This document shows, piece after piece, positions 55,884 to 64,000 of a stretch of DNA of 64,000 bases; position 1 is the first letter of the stretch; each line of letters starts with the position of its first letter. The stretch covers positions 1 through 64,000 of the forward strand of contig JAVTVY010019523.1 in the NCBI GenBank assembly GCA_036873755.1. Reading direction: 5' to 3'. The notes beneath the pieces are model-generated. The model was given only the letters and a program-made list of their open reading frames with translations. It ran no database searches and had not been told where the DNA came from. Origin of the DNA: Hanleya hanleyi. Its lineage: Eukaryota > Mollusca > Polyplacophora > Lepidopleurida > Hanleyidae. The position numbers and the translations under genes are program-made.

Positions 55884-56439
55884 GATTTGTTAATAAATAG
55901 AAACATTGTTTATAAATGTTTACTTTTTAAAACTCAATCTACGAACCGAAATTCGGTACGTAGAACTGACGTGTATGAATCCCTGGGTATATAATGACCT
56001 CACTGTCATCAAATATAAACTATGATGCTTTAGCATGCTTTCGATGCTGAAAAACAAGCAAGAAATGCAGAGATCAGTGTCAGACAATTCGACAAATCTG
56101 AGACTGATTACATATTTAAAGATTATCTATAATACATGATAAGTCAATGATTCAAACAACATGTTCTGGATGTGTAAATGCGTTATCAACATCTGAAAAA
56201 TGATGTTCTTCAAAAATCTATTCGCATCTTGAAAATGCAACGTTAAATTTATACACCATATTTACTAACACCTTGCTGAATCGAAATGTTTGATATGTAC
56301 ACACATGTATTAGAGTTATGAATGTAATTTACTAATGCCATGCAGGAATGATCTTGTTTGAAGACTGTAGCATGGTTATAGAATTGTTCCCATGGAAGCT
56401 GTGTAGATATTTGGGCCCATCATAAACTGTAGACAGCAA

Positions 56440-56655
56440 ATCCTCTAATAATTCAACCACAGGAAGTGAAAGTTTTCATAAACTCATGGGGTGATCAAAT
56501 CTTCCACAACAGGAAGTTGACAAAGTTACAAAATCATACAGATAATCCATTATGTCATCATTAATTTAGAGGGTGGTCAAATTTATTGGAATCAAATTGA
56601 AGGTGGTTGAATTTTAATCGGATGATTAAATACTTGGATGATTTCCCATAAAATA
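56440..56655 (+). mobile_element. CTAATAATTC MITE, diverged
   Basis: Left end AGCAAATCCTCTAATAATTC, then ACAGGAAGTGAAAGTTTTCA, CAACAGGAAGTTGACAAAGT; right end GGATGATTAAATACTTGGAT, degraded. Confidence 0.65.
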
Positions 56656-57075
56656 CTAGATTCTCTCACATGTGCGTATCATGTATGCCCAACTATTTCT
56701 AAACTATAGAAATAATACTTGTACCAGTTGTACTATGACATGTATGAGTGACGGAATACTGATATACATTGTACACAAAACTACATGTGAGGGAGTTTTG
56801 AGTACATTCTAATGTTATATTGCCAAAGTTTTCTGTTCATTTGTTTACTGATGTATTAAAATTATAAAAAAATGCAATGAGCTTTTAGCGAAAATGCAGC
56901 TATTGATGTTATTCGGTACAAGATTTTGTAGATAATATTTTTAAGATCTTGATTTGAAAAAGTAAAAAAGGCTGAAAAGAGTTTTGAGTTTAAATTATTC
57001 TTTTGAAAACGGCTCAAAGAAAAATAGGCAGATAAGAGCCAATTACACAATATACTCCAATCCACTTCATTGAGA

Positions 57076-57287
57076 TACGGTAATTCCCCTAATAATTCAA
57101 TCACAATTCACTTTTCAACTCTGTTATTCAAACACAGAGAAAAAGTAACATTCCCATTCTTCATTCAAATTAAAGAAAAGCCATATAATGACAAAATGCG
57201 ACATCTATGGTGCCATCAAGAATATTTTCAGATATAAGCCACTTTTGTTGCACTTGCGGTGATCAAATTATTAGGGGAATTACCGTA
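57076..57287. mobile_element. 212-bp CTAATAATTC-type MITE, ~22-bp perfect TIR
   Basis: Starts TACGGTAATTCCCCTAATAA and ends with its exact reverse complement TTATTAGGGGAATTACCGTA (TIR of 22 bp). The terminal TA on both sides is consistent with a TA target duplication. The interior differs from the longer family members. Confidence 0.86.
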
Positions 57288-57840
57288 GACACTGTCTTGT
57301 TTTCTTGTTGAGCCCATTACAATCTAAGACAATTTAGCAGAGATTTAATCATGTAACTTTAAGTCTATTTAAAGTTTGAGGGAATGTGTTGGCTTGATCA
57401 AAGCACTTGATAACAGTTTTATTGTTTTTCCGTGTAATAGTTTGTGCATAGTTTATTTACGGATTGTTGAATGTTCAAATGCATATACCTGTAGGGTCAA
57501 ATCCTGGGTCATGTGGCTCTGAATTGCCACCTTAAAACGGGTGCCTAAATTATATTACAGAATTTAGTGTTTCAATAAACCAAGGAAAGTGATTTTCATT
57601 GTATGAACTTGAACTGAAGTGTAACATAAACTGAATCATCTGCGTGAGAGGAGAGAGGGAGGGGGAAATAGAAGGCAACATCACCGGTTAGACAAAGTGA
57701 GCGAGCACAACCTCAGGATACCATGCCCATATTTGGAATAATCTTGGCTGTTGGCAGATTGTGGACGATGATGCAGATAATATTGTGTTTCACTATACAC
57801 ATACAGAAATATTGATAGTTGATGATTCTTCATTTTTCAG

Positions 57841-57896
57841 GGCAGAGGCATGGGAAGGTTTCAGCCAAAATACAACAGTTGCTCAACACATTAAAG
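57841..57896 (+). CDS. DIP2: DIP2 exon: KVSAKIQQLLNTLK
   Basis: A 56-nt exon between TTTTTCAG and GTAAAT reading GQRHGKVSAKIQQLLNTLK, an almost invariant DIP2 block leading into the first adenylation domain. It enters in phase 1 and leaves in phase 0, ending the run of symmetric linker exons. A 22.5-kb intron carrying the nested transposons separates it from the PPDVT exon. Confidence 0.96.
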
Positions 57897-57943
57897 GTAA
57901 ATGGTTCATTCCTTCTTACGGTTATTGTGTTTAACAGAAGGGG

Positions 57944-58160
57944 CCCTCGCGGTGGCCGAGTGGTCTAAGGCGCTTCGCTGGTGACTGTTAGCCTCACACC
58001 GCTGAACCGACACGGGTTCGAGCCCAGCTGGTCCATGTGTGAAAGTTTGTCAGTTACTTGCCGAAGGGCGGTGGTTCTCTCTGGGTTCTCTGGCTTCCTT
58101 CACCAACCAAACTGACTGTCACCGTATGAGTGAAACAAACTTGAGTGTGACATTAAACCA
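57944..58160 (+). mobile_element. tRNA-derived SINE, full-length
   Basis: The head resembles a tRNA with a long variable arm (Leu/Ser type): A-box-like GTGGCCGAGTGG and B-box GGGTTCGAGCCC. The body GTTTGTCAGTTACTTGCCGA and CTCTGGGTTCTCTGGCTTCC ends in TTGAGTGTGACATTAAACCA. Pol III promoter elements are internal. It lies in the intron after the KVSAKIQQ exon. Not a functional tRNA, because the body continues. Confidence 0.85.
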
Positions 58161-58275
58161 AATTGGTCCTCCCAGTTTGATCCCAAGTTGATTCCCATTT
58201 CGATTCATCAAGATACCACTCGACTAATAAGCAAAGAATTTTTACACCCATCTCAAAAACATGGAGCCAGATGTA

Positions 58276-58498
58276 GCAATGAGGATGAGTTGGGAAGCAA
58301 ACCTAAGAGAACACAATGGCCTCCAGGTTTACCAATGAGGATGAGTTGGGAAGCAAACCTAAGAGAACACAATGGCCTCCAGGTTTACCAATGAGGATGA
58401 GTTGGGAAGCAAACCTAAGAGAACACAATGGCCTCCAGGTTTACCAATGAGGATGAGTTGGGAAGCAAACCTAAGAGAACACAATGGCCTCCAGGTTT
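58276..58498 (+). repeat. 56-bp tandem repeat, 4 copies
   Basis: Unit GCAATGAGGATGAGTTGGGA, AGCAAACCTAAGAGAACACA and ATGGCCTCCAGGTTTA. GAGGATGAG recurs at 58281, 58337, 58393 and 58449, exactly 56 bp apart. Copies are almost identical. Confidence 0.96.
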
Positions 58499-58726
58499 TG
58501 CCCTTCCAGTTTATGTCGAGAATATTTATCAGCTAAATTATGTAGAAGGCGTCCAGAATCTGTCTTTATTGATTGGCTGTGACCCCTAACATAAGTTTAT
58601 ATTTGCTACATTCTCATTAATATTTTGGTGCTAATTAATCAAAGATACATTTCCAAGTATATACTGTATGTTTCAAATCTTGATGTATGTAGTTTTGCTA
58701 ACTGATTTCTTTCTTTCTAATTTCAG

Positions 58727-58784
58727 AGACCAAAAAGAAAACCCCTCAGAGAATTTTTTATTGATGAAGATGAAGCTTTAGAAT
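58727..58784 (+). CDS. DIP2: DIP2 exon: RPKRKPLREFFIDEDEALE
   Basis: A 58-nt exon between TTTCAG and GTATGT encoding RPKRKPLREFFIDEDEALE plus the first base of a Ser codon. RPKR-PL(R/K)EFF-D is strongly conserved at the entry to the first adenylation domain of DIP2. Confidence 0.96.
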
Positions 58785-59247
58785 GTATGTAAAAAAAAAA
58801 TAATTCAAATTATCCAATTATCATTATTAACCTTTGCAAAGGAAGACATGAAATGTATATTTCCTTCGATGTACATATTTGTCTGTATATTTTATGCTGT
58901 AAATGTGCTGCTGGGTTTTTTTATGCTGCAAATGTAATATTCTGAACTGTAAATGAACAAATATAAAATTACAAGGTTTTGTATCAAATATTATTTATAG
59001 GGTCTAGATACTCCATATTCATGATATTATGTACACACATCTCTCCAAAATTAAATGATAAAATTTATCATTATCTTGCTCAAATTTGTTTAGTATTCAA
59101 ATACATGTACAAAAAAACAATTTAATAATAAAACTAAATAAATTTTTAAAAAAAGTAAAAATAATCAGTTAAATAATAATTGTTTGTAATTGGGTGGATC
59201 CAGCTGTAATTTTATGCACTTTACATAAGTTTTCCCTCCAATTACAG

Positions 59248-59321
59248 CCCCACCGGTTGACCCCAATGCACCCAAACCAGAGGGTAGTCAACTTATTCCA
59301 GCAGTTGGAGATCCACTCACT
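59248..59321 (+). CDS. DIP2: DIP2 exon: DPNAPKPEGS
   Basis: A 74-nt exon between ATTACAG and GTAAGA. It reads SPPVDPNAPKPEGSQLIPAV then GDPLT and leaves in phase 0. DPN.PKPEGS is a conserved DIP2 string. Confidence 0.95.
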
Positions 59322-60099
59322 GTAAGATTTCATAATTGAATATTAATATGAAGGGTGTTGAGTGTACTTCATCCCTATGAATTGGACAAGTGTTTCTCTG
59401 TTGTCAAATATTTGTCTATCCCCAACAACTGCCTCATCCAACACCAAGTTGATTTTTACTCTCAGGCTTTGAACTTGAAGTAGTTTGAAGTGTGAGCATA
59501 GAAATTTTGTTGGCGTGATAAAGATGCAGGGGCCTGTTCCTATCTCCTAAGCTAAGGTCTGAACAAGGCACACTGTAACCCTTTGAAATCTGAACCTATT
59601 CGAAGGATTCTGTTGCATTGTGCAGCTCATAACCCTATATATTCTGAAACTTCTCGGTATAGCTTTTGTGTTGAGGAGCTGGGAACCCAGAGAATTCTCA
59701 TCTTATCTACCTCCACATGTCACAAAGCTTACCATTGACCATAAAAAATTTCCTGCCATCTCTGTTTGCCTTGCATATTATGTGCAAATAGGGTTGTTCA
59801 GAAGTGAGCCAGAATTTAAAAGAAATACATTGACCCTTGTCCAAGCTGGACAGTTGTTTGAGCCTCTGTTGAAAATATAAAATAGAAAAGAATAACATTT
59901 TCATTCACATATATTGTTACTTGTTAACATTGCCAATTACATGAATTACACGTGTTTGTCAGACTCACGCTCCGCCCACAGCACTGCTGGTCTGAGGGGT
60001 GATATAGATACAAAATTAATACTCTTATGAATCTATGATTATGATTGGCCAACCTCATTGCTGATACTAATGCTGATTGGTCAATTTTGTATTTCTTAG

Positions 60100-60223
60100 A
60101 CACCCTCAGGTCTACCTCGGACGCTAGAGGCAGCATTACAGCGGTACGGGTCCTCCACATACAAAGCTAATGCAGTCACCGTGCTGGACCAACACGGCAA
60201 ACCATCCACCAACCTCACATATG
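60100..60223 (+). CDS. DIP2: DIP2 exon: LEAALQRYG...LTYG
   Basis: A 124-nt exon between TTTCTTAG and GTAAGT. It encodes TPSGLPRTLEAALQRYGSST, then YKANAVTVLDQHGKPSTNLT and YG. The LEAALQR(W/Y)G block and the LD..GK....LTYGK segment belong to the start of the first adenylate-forming domain. A second in-frame CAG inside the exon (TCAG at 60106-60109) could serve as a minor acceptor. Confidence 0.96.
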
Positions 60224-60361
60224 GTAAGTTCCTTAATGTAAGACTTGGTGAAATGATCTCGGGTTTGATTCTCTTCGCTTTTTACAACTGGGCAACTGGT
60301 GCTTTAATTGATGTGTACCATGATCAAAGCTATTATACAAGAAATTATATATATATATATA

Positions 60362-60520
60362 TATGTCATTTAGAATGTGATCATATAGAACAGTAATGTC
60401 TTATTTTGGGATTACACTATCTTAGTATCTGAAAATGTGGGACTGGACTAATTTTCAGCAGTAGAATGTGTAGAAGATAATGTAATCCCAAAATAATGAA
60501 AATACTGTTAGGAAATTATG
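60362..60520. mobile_element. Short MITE, relative of the VNTR-bearing element
   Basis: TGTCATTTAGAATGTGATCA, ATTTTGGGATTACACTATCT and the inverse AGATAATGTAATCCCAAAAT then AATGAAAATACTGTTA match the ends of 30808-31915. The middle is only about 45 bp, with TTTTCAGCAGTAGAATGTG in place of the 27-bp array. An (AT)n run precedes it. Confidence 0.8.
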
Positions 60521-60607
60521 TGCAATGCAAGTGTAATGAAATGATCTTACAGAAACCTTCCGAAACTATAGTTATCAATAGCCTGTATTGTGTTGGGACT
60601 CACTGAT

Positions 60608-60775
60608 TAACATGGCATAATACAGGAGGAAGAGGACTCAATAGTAGATCAATATTTCGACATATATCAACCATTCCTGATGATGACATAATAAATATGT
60701 CGAAATATTGATCAACAAAATGGTTTTCGCTAAATTTTTGGAATCCTCTTCCTCCTGTAATATTCTGTACCATGC
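60608..60775. mobile_element. Fold-back MITE, ATACAGGAGGAAGAGGA termini
   Basis: CATAATACAGGAGGAAGAGG and CCTCTTCCTCCTGTAATATT are inverted ends. Inside, ATCAATATTTCGACATAT and ATATGTCGAAATATTGAT form a second hairpin around TGATGATGACATAATA. Confidence 0.8.
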
Positions 60776-60875
60776 TATTTTTTAGAGTAAATAGTTCAGG
60801 TTTCAACATAAGAGCATTACGGGTCAAGTATGACTGTGTTTCTAAACTTATTTGATGATTCTTCTATATTTTCAG

Positions 60876-60967
60876 GGAAATTACTAAGCAGAACGCATAA
60901 AATAGCATACAATTTACTGAACAAAATAGGAGCGAAAACAGACTTGTCTATAAAACAAGGAGATAGG
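60876..60967 (+). CDS. DIP2: DIP2 exon: KLLSRTHKIAYNLLNKIG
   Basis: A 92-nt exon between TTTTCAG and GTAAGT. It reads GKLLSRTHKIAYNLLNKIGA then KTDLSIKQGDR. It matches the helical TYGKL(W/L)SRS.K.AY.LL.K....ILKPGDR region of the adenylation domain. Leaves in phase 0. Confidence 0.96.
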
Positions 60968-61027
60968 GTAAGTAGAAGTAATCCAGTCCAGCTTCAACCA
61001 CTGGAATGTGAAAATTGATTTTTCAGA

Positions 61028-61188
61028 CCTCTCTGCCGGCACGTGTTTGAGCCCTGTTGGTGCATGTACAAAGTTTGCCAGTTACTTGCCGATGGGCGAT
61101 GGTACTCTCTGGGTACTCCAGCTTCCTCCCCCATTCAAACTAGCTGTCACCATATGAGTGAAATAACCTTGAGTGTGACATTGAACTA
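61028..61188 (+). mobile_element. tRNA-derived SINE, 5'-truncated copy
   Basis: Same family as 57944-58160: CACGTGTTTGAGCCC (B box), AGTTTGCCAGTTACTTGCCG, ATGGGCGATGGTACTCTCTG and CTTGAGTGTGACATTGAACT. Confidence 0.78.
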
Positions 61189-61301
61189 ATGCCACCCCCT
61201 CCCTTCAGAACTCTGAAGATCTTGAGAGACTAAATTTATGAGAATTGAAACCCACAGCCTTTCTTCCACCATGGATTTGCTTTTACCATGTTCATCTCTA
61301 A

Positions 61302-61493
61302 GGGCTGTTCCATTTAAAAAGGTATGGGAGGGGCGGAAGGCAGCTTTGAATTATACCCCACCATCCTTAGAAATTTTAGTGGCCTTCCCAAATGTTGTAA
61401 CATGGATTGAAGGGAATTTCCCCCCCCATGACCCATAGAATAAAAAATTTAGTGCCTTCCTCCCCTCCCATACCTTTTTAAATGGAACAGCCC
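61302..61493. mobile_element. 192-bp PIF/Harbinger-like MITE
   Basis: Ends GGGCTGTTCCATTTAAAAAG ... and ... CTTTTTAAATGGAACAGCCC are inverted repeats of about 38 bp (further GTATGGGAGGGGCGGAAGG / CCTTCCTCCCCTCCCATAC). TAA flanks both sides (61299-61301, 61494-61496). A 3-bp TAA duplication with GGG termini is typical of PIF/Harbinger elements. Confidence 0.84.
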
Positions 61494-62080
61494 TAAGGAG
61501 GATATTGCGTAAATTCCAAATTGGTTTTCGGACTTCAGAAATCCTCCATTATACCTCACTTTCTAGACCGGATCCGGTGGGTTTATTCTCTTCACAAGAT
61601 GACAACAATGAACATACCTGCTCTGAAAATAGTATTTAGACACATGAAAATAGTAATAAATGCTGACTTCATGGATAAGAACGCGACTACGAGAAAAGTG
61701 GGATCTTCATAATCCAGAACTGGAACTTGTCCAGCAAGAGAGGAAGGAGATTTGTAATGTCTGGACCCTGATTAACGGATATTACTCAAGTTAAATTTCA
61801 TTTTAACTGCTCACTGAGCAATTGACATATAAAGTTGCCGTATTTCTCTGTTTGTCAAGTTAACGACTGCCATACATGGTGTTTGAAATCTTTTAATGAA
61901 TTTATAGACTCTTCAATGTATCCAGGGATATATTCTATTATTACAAAACACTTGATTGGACGATTCGAATATATAAAAAAAATCCTGTATGATTGGGCGG
62001 TTTGGAATCTTGGAATACCGTTCAGCCAATCATAACTTTTTCTACAGAGGTACATTGAAAATCTGTTTGATTTATTGCAG

Positions 62081-62191
62081 GTAGCTCTAGTCTTTCCAAA
62101 TAATGACCCTATCTCCTTTATCTGTGCCTTCTATGGCTGTGTCACTGCTGGAGTCGTCCCTGTCCCCGTCGAGGTGCCACTCACTAAACGG
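62081..62191 (+). CDS. DIP2: DIP2 exon: VALVFPNNDP...VPVPVEVPLTKR
   Basis: A 111-nt exon between TTATTGCAG and GTAAGT. It encodes VALVFPNNDPISFICAFYGC, then VTAGVVPVPVEVPLTKR. This is the AFYGC..A.(V/C)VPVP(I/V)EVPL(T) core of the first FAAL-like domain, one of the most conserved parts of DIP2. Confidence 0.97.
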
Positions 62192-62671
62192 GTAAGTACT
62201 AGCTTTTTCAGTCTGATCAAAAACAGATTAAAAAACCAGTGAATAGATCTGAATCACTGTATATCTCAAGGCCATTAGGTAGCATTATGGCATGGAAAAT
62301 AACTCTCAATGGGTACATGTGCGTCAAAATTGACCAATCAAGGAAACCATATGTTATTGCAGACGTTTGTCGAAATGGACAAATGCTTAGGTTTACTCCC
62401 AATTCAGCTTATGTATCACCACTCCCCAACCTACTGCTGAGCAGAGTATGAAAGTTCTGTGTAAATTGTCAGATCTGTTGACCAGTTCATAGATCTATTT
62501 TTAGCCAGATTGTTTCTTATTTGTCATGTTTATACAACCTGGACAGAAGACTAGATCCGCAATATTTCATTCAGACTGCTAATTGTTAATACACTTATCC
62601 CTCATTATAACATGGTTCATTATAAAGCAGGTATCAGTATAGCATGGACACTATTGTGTCCCCCAATATAT

Positions 62672-63173
62672 TCCTACGAAGTAGGCTCTCATTTGCAAAT
62701 GTAGGCTCTCATTTGTAAATTGTCCGGTAATGAGTGAGTCGGTCAGTCCATCCAAATCTTTTCTCCGACAAAATAAGGAGAACCGTTGACATTAGAACCT
62801 TGATTTTTTGCATGAACGTGCATTAAGGGACTGTTACCAGCAAGTTCTGAGCTGACCTACTTTTGATGAACATTTGACCTACTTAGGTGACCTATAAACC
62901 TCGAAATTGGCAAAAACATGTCCTAATGCTTCCTAAGACCATGGAAATGCGCTTGATTAGGTCAATGTCCGTGTGACCTGACTGGGTCAAGGTCAATTTG
63001 ACCTATTTTTTGAACTAATTAGGTGACCTAGAAACTTTGAAATTGGCAAAAACATGTCTCAATGCCTCCATGCCTCCTACTACCATAGAAATGGTCCGTC
63101 TTAGGTCAAGATACACACTTAAATCATATCAAACCCTTCTTCGTAGGTCCTGTGACATTAGTCACACTGCCAT
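62672..63173 (+). repeat. TAGGACCTACGAAG-type dispersed element, copy 2
   Basis: Runs from TCCTACGAAGTAGGCTCTC to CTTCGTAGGTCCTGTGACAT and GCCATG. The interior carries two degenerate repeats of a GACCTACTTAGGTGACCTA.. AAATTGGCAAAAACATGTC block absent from the shorter copy at 2921-3264. Confidence 0.65.
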
Positions 63174-63478
63174 GTGCCATGTGTAATATGAATGCTGCTG
63201 TAATGAAAACTCACTATATTGTGACTCACATATAGTGCAGTCAATATTTTTGTCCCCAACTTCAGCATTATAATTAGGGACAGGTGTATGTTGCTGTTCT
63301 GAACCTTGACAGACAAGGGTCCTGCAGGTGGCACCTGCGGCATTTTCGAATACGGTTACTTTCACAAGTTTTTGAAGTTATATGACCTGTGGATTTGTAA
63401 TCGGAAAGATTTATATTGACCCAGACAAAGTTCACCACAATCAATTTAATCCTTTGTCTTTCATTTTCCCCTTGACAG

Positions 63479-63602
63479 GATGCTGGTGGTCAGGGGATTG
63501 GTTTTCTACTAGGAAGTTTAACTGTGACGTCGGCGCTGACGTCAGAACTGTGCTACAAAGGCCTCCCTAAAACGCCAACGGGGGAAGTTATAACGTTCAA
63601 AG
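63479..63602 (+). CDS. DIP2: DIP2 exon: DAGGQGIGFLLGSL...KGLPKTPTGEV
   Basis: A 124-nt exon between CTTGACAG and GTACAA. It reads DAGGQGIGFLLGSLTVTSAL, then TSELCYKGLPKTPTGEVITF and K. It follows the preceding exon as in all DIP2 proteins (PLT-K-DAG-QQ-GFLLGS). The exon leaves in phase 1; the gene continues beyond the window. Confidence 0.97.
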
Positions 63603-63809
63603 GTACAAGAAATTCAGTCAGACTCCATAATCGTCATTCTAATTCCGTGTAAAATAGACGAGTGTTGATTATTTACCGGCAAATAGAAACCTGTCCGAAA
63701 AGTTAGACATGAAAAATTGTTCCTGAGACCAAGAAAAGGTAAAACTATGCAACACATGTACATGTAGCCTCACTATTCATAGCTTAATTCCTATCCTCCT
63801 TCTTTATCA

Positions 63810-64000
63810 AGATAAATTCTCTAATAATTCAAGCTCCCTGTTAAAATTCAATTACCCCTAATAAATTTGATCACCCTAAAAAATCATTGAAATAACAAAG
63901 AAATAATAGATTAGGCCATCCTTAAAAATATGTGTGTTGGGCGTAACCCGACCCTGTTTCACTAATGTGGGTAGGGCGGTAGGAAAATGTTTTTTTTTTT
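63810..64000 (+). mobile_element. CTAATAATTC MITE, cut by the window end
   Basis: Begins GATAAATTCTCTAATAATTC, then AAAATTCAATTACCCCTAAT and TTGATCACCCTAAAAAATCA, and runs into other sequence near 63930; the expected right end is not seen. The window ends in a T run. Confidence 0.6.

Larger units (their letters stand above)
43037..55926 (+). mobile_element. Outer DIRS-like tyrosine-recombinase retrotransposon
   Basis: About 6.7 kb once the inner element is removed. Architecture, in order: left inverted terminal repeat, Gag-like ORF, reverse transcriptase-RNase H-methyltransferase-like ORF, tyrosine recombinase ORF overlapping it in the -1 frame, internal complementary region, right inverted terminal repeat. 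These are diagnostic of DIRS elements, which replicate via a circular intermediate and integrate with a recombinase, so no target duplication is expected and none is seen. The two 177-bp ITR cores look identical, so this copy is young. Its frames are intact apart from the inserted inner element. The boundaries are uncertain by a few bases. Confidence 0.92.
41334..55985. mobile_element. CAGGGATTCATA TIR element, shell of the nest
   Basis: Starts CAGGGATTCATAGAAGTCCA and ends GTGTATGAATCCCTG; 5-bp duplication GGTAT at 41329-41333 and 55986-55990. Without the DIRS insert it is about 1.76 kb. It is clearly the same family as 11545-13449: same first 20 bases with one change, same TTTTTGAGT/AAATTGAGT interior and same right end. 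No transposase seen. Two short minus/plus frames near 42460-42740 are not convincing. Confidence 0.86.
17688..63602 (+). other. DIP2: DIP2 gene (partial), 13 internal exons
   Basis: Span of the only host gene I can support. DIP2 proteins have an N-terminal DMAP1-binding domain, a variable Ser/Pro-rich linker and two tandem adenylate-forming domains related to fatty acyl-AMP ligases. They are linked to diacylglycerol/lipid homeostasis and, in animals, to neuronal development (family knowledge). The exons read in order GDITQKGYEKKR, a linker containing SSSDDDSVFDDD and PPDVT, KVSAKIQQLLNTLK, REFFIDEDEALE, LTYGKLLSRTHKIAYNLLNK, VALVFPNNDP, AFYGCV, VPVPVEVPLTKR and DAGGQGIGFLLGSL, all characteristic of the family. 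Every exon is bounded by AG and GT and phase is continuous over all 12 junctions. The initiator exon, which encodes the start of the DMAP1-binding domain, was not found in the 17.7 kb upstream. Both adenylation-domain cores continue beyond 64000. Confidence 0.95.

Noticed and set aside
57958..58030. Functional tRNA-Leu/Ser gene
   Set aside because: A and B boxes are present, but the sequence runs into a SINE body with a second truncated copy at 61028, and the anticodon arm is not clean.
60181..60396. 71-residue frame extending beyond the LTYG exon
   Set aside because: It reads through a good donor (G|GTAAGT at 60223/60224) into intron; the next exon continues the DIP2 protein correctly.

Overview
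This is eukaryotic nuclear DNA from an animal, most likely a mollusc. The evidence is a spliced metazoan gene with GT-AG introns, very long repeat-rich introns, tRNA-derived SINEs, repeats ending in a GCGACGTTAAA-type tail followed by CACTCACTC, and DIRS-type retrotransposons. The tails resemble repeats common in gastropod and bivalve genomes; that placement is from memory of such repeats and was not tested.

One host gene crosses the whole window on the + strand: DIP2 (disco-interacting protein 2). I can place 13 consecutive internal exons between 17688 and 63602. They cover the end of the DMAP1-binding domain, a low-complexity linker and the start of the first acyl-adenylate (FAAL/AMP-binding-like) domain. 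The first exon and the later exons lie outside the window. Reading phase is continuous across all 12 junctions. The six linker exons all have lengths divisible by three and the same phase, so any could be skipped without a frameshift.

The rest is intron. Positions 1-17687 hold the upstream intron, with several tandem arrays, a 114-bp hairpin and several terminal-inverted-repeat (TIR) elements with clear target duplications. Positions 17760-35174 hold more of these plus a 2-kb degenerate minisatellite, a 22-copy 20-bp array with higher-order structure and a 27-bp, about 35-copy array inside a TIR element. The intron at 35373-57840 contains a three-level nest: a CAGGG-ended TIR element (41334-55985) carries a DIRS-like tyrosine-recombinase retrotransposon (about 43037-55926), which carries a second, different DIRS-like element (about 46157-52347) inside its reverse transcriptase. 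Both DIRS copies keep inverted terminal repeats and an internal complementary region.

Points most worth following up: (1) the inner DIRS element contains 17 exact GCTTCCGG/CCGGAAGC octamers, 15 of them within 1.5 kb, in both orientations and in more than one codon phase, which suggests a nucleotide-level signal; (2) four different tandem arrays start in or next to ends of one MITE family (the CTAATAATTC MITE), suggesting that its termini seed satellites; (3) the inner DIRS has lost the second Asp of its YxDD motif although it is the younger insertion, which suggests mobilisation in trans.
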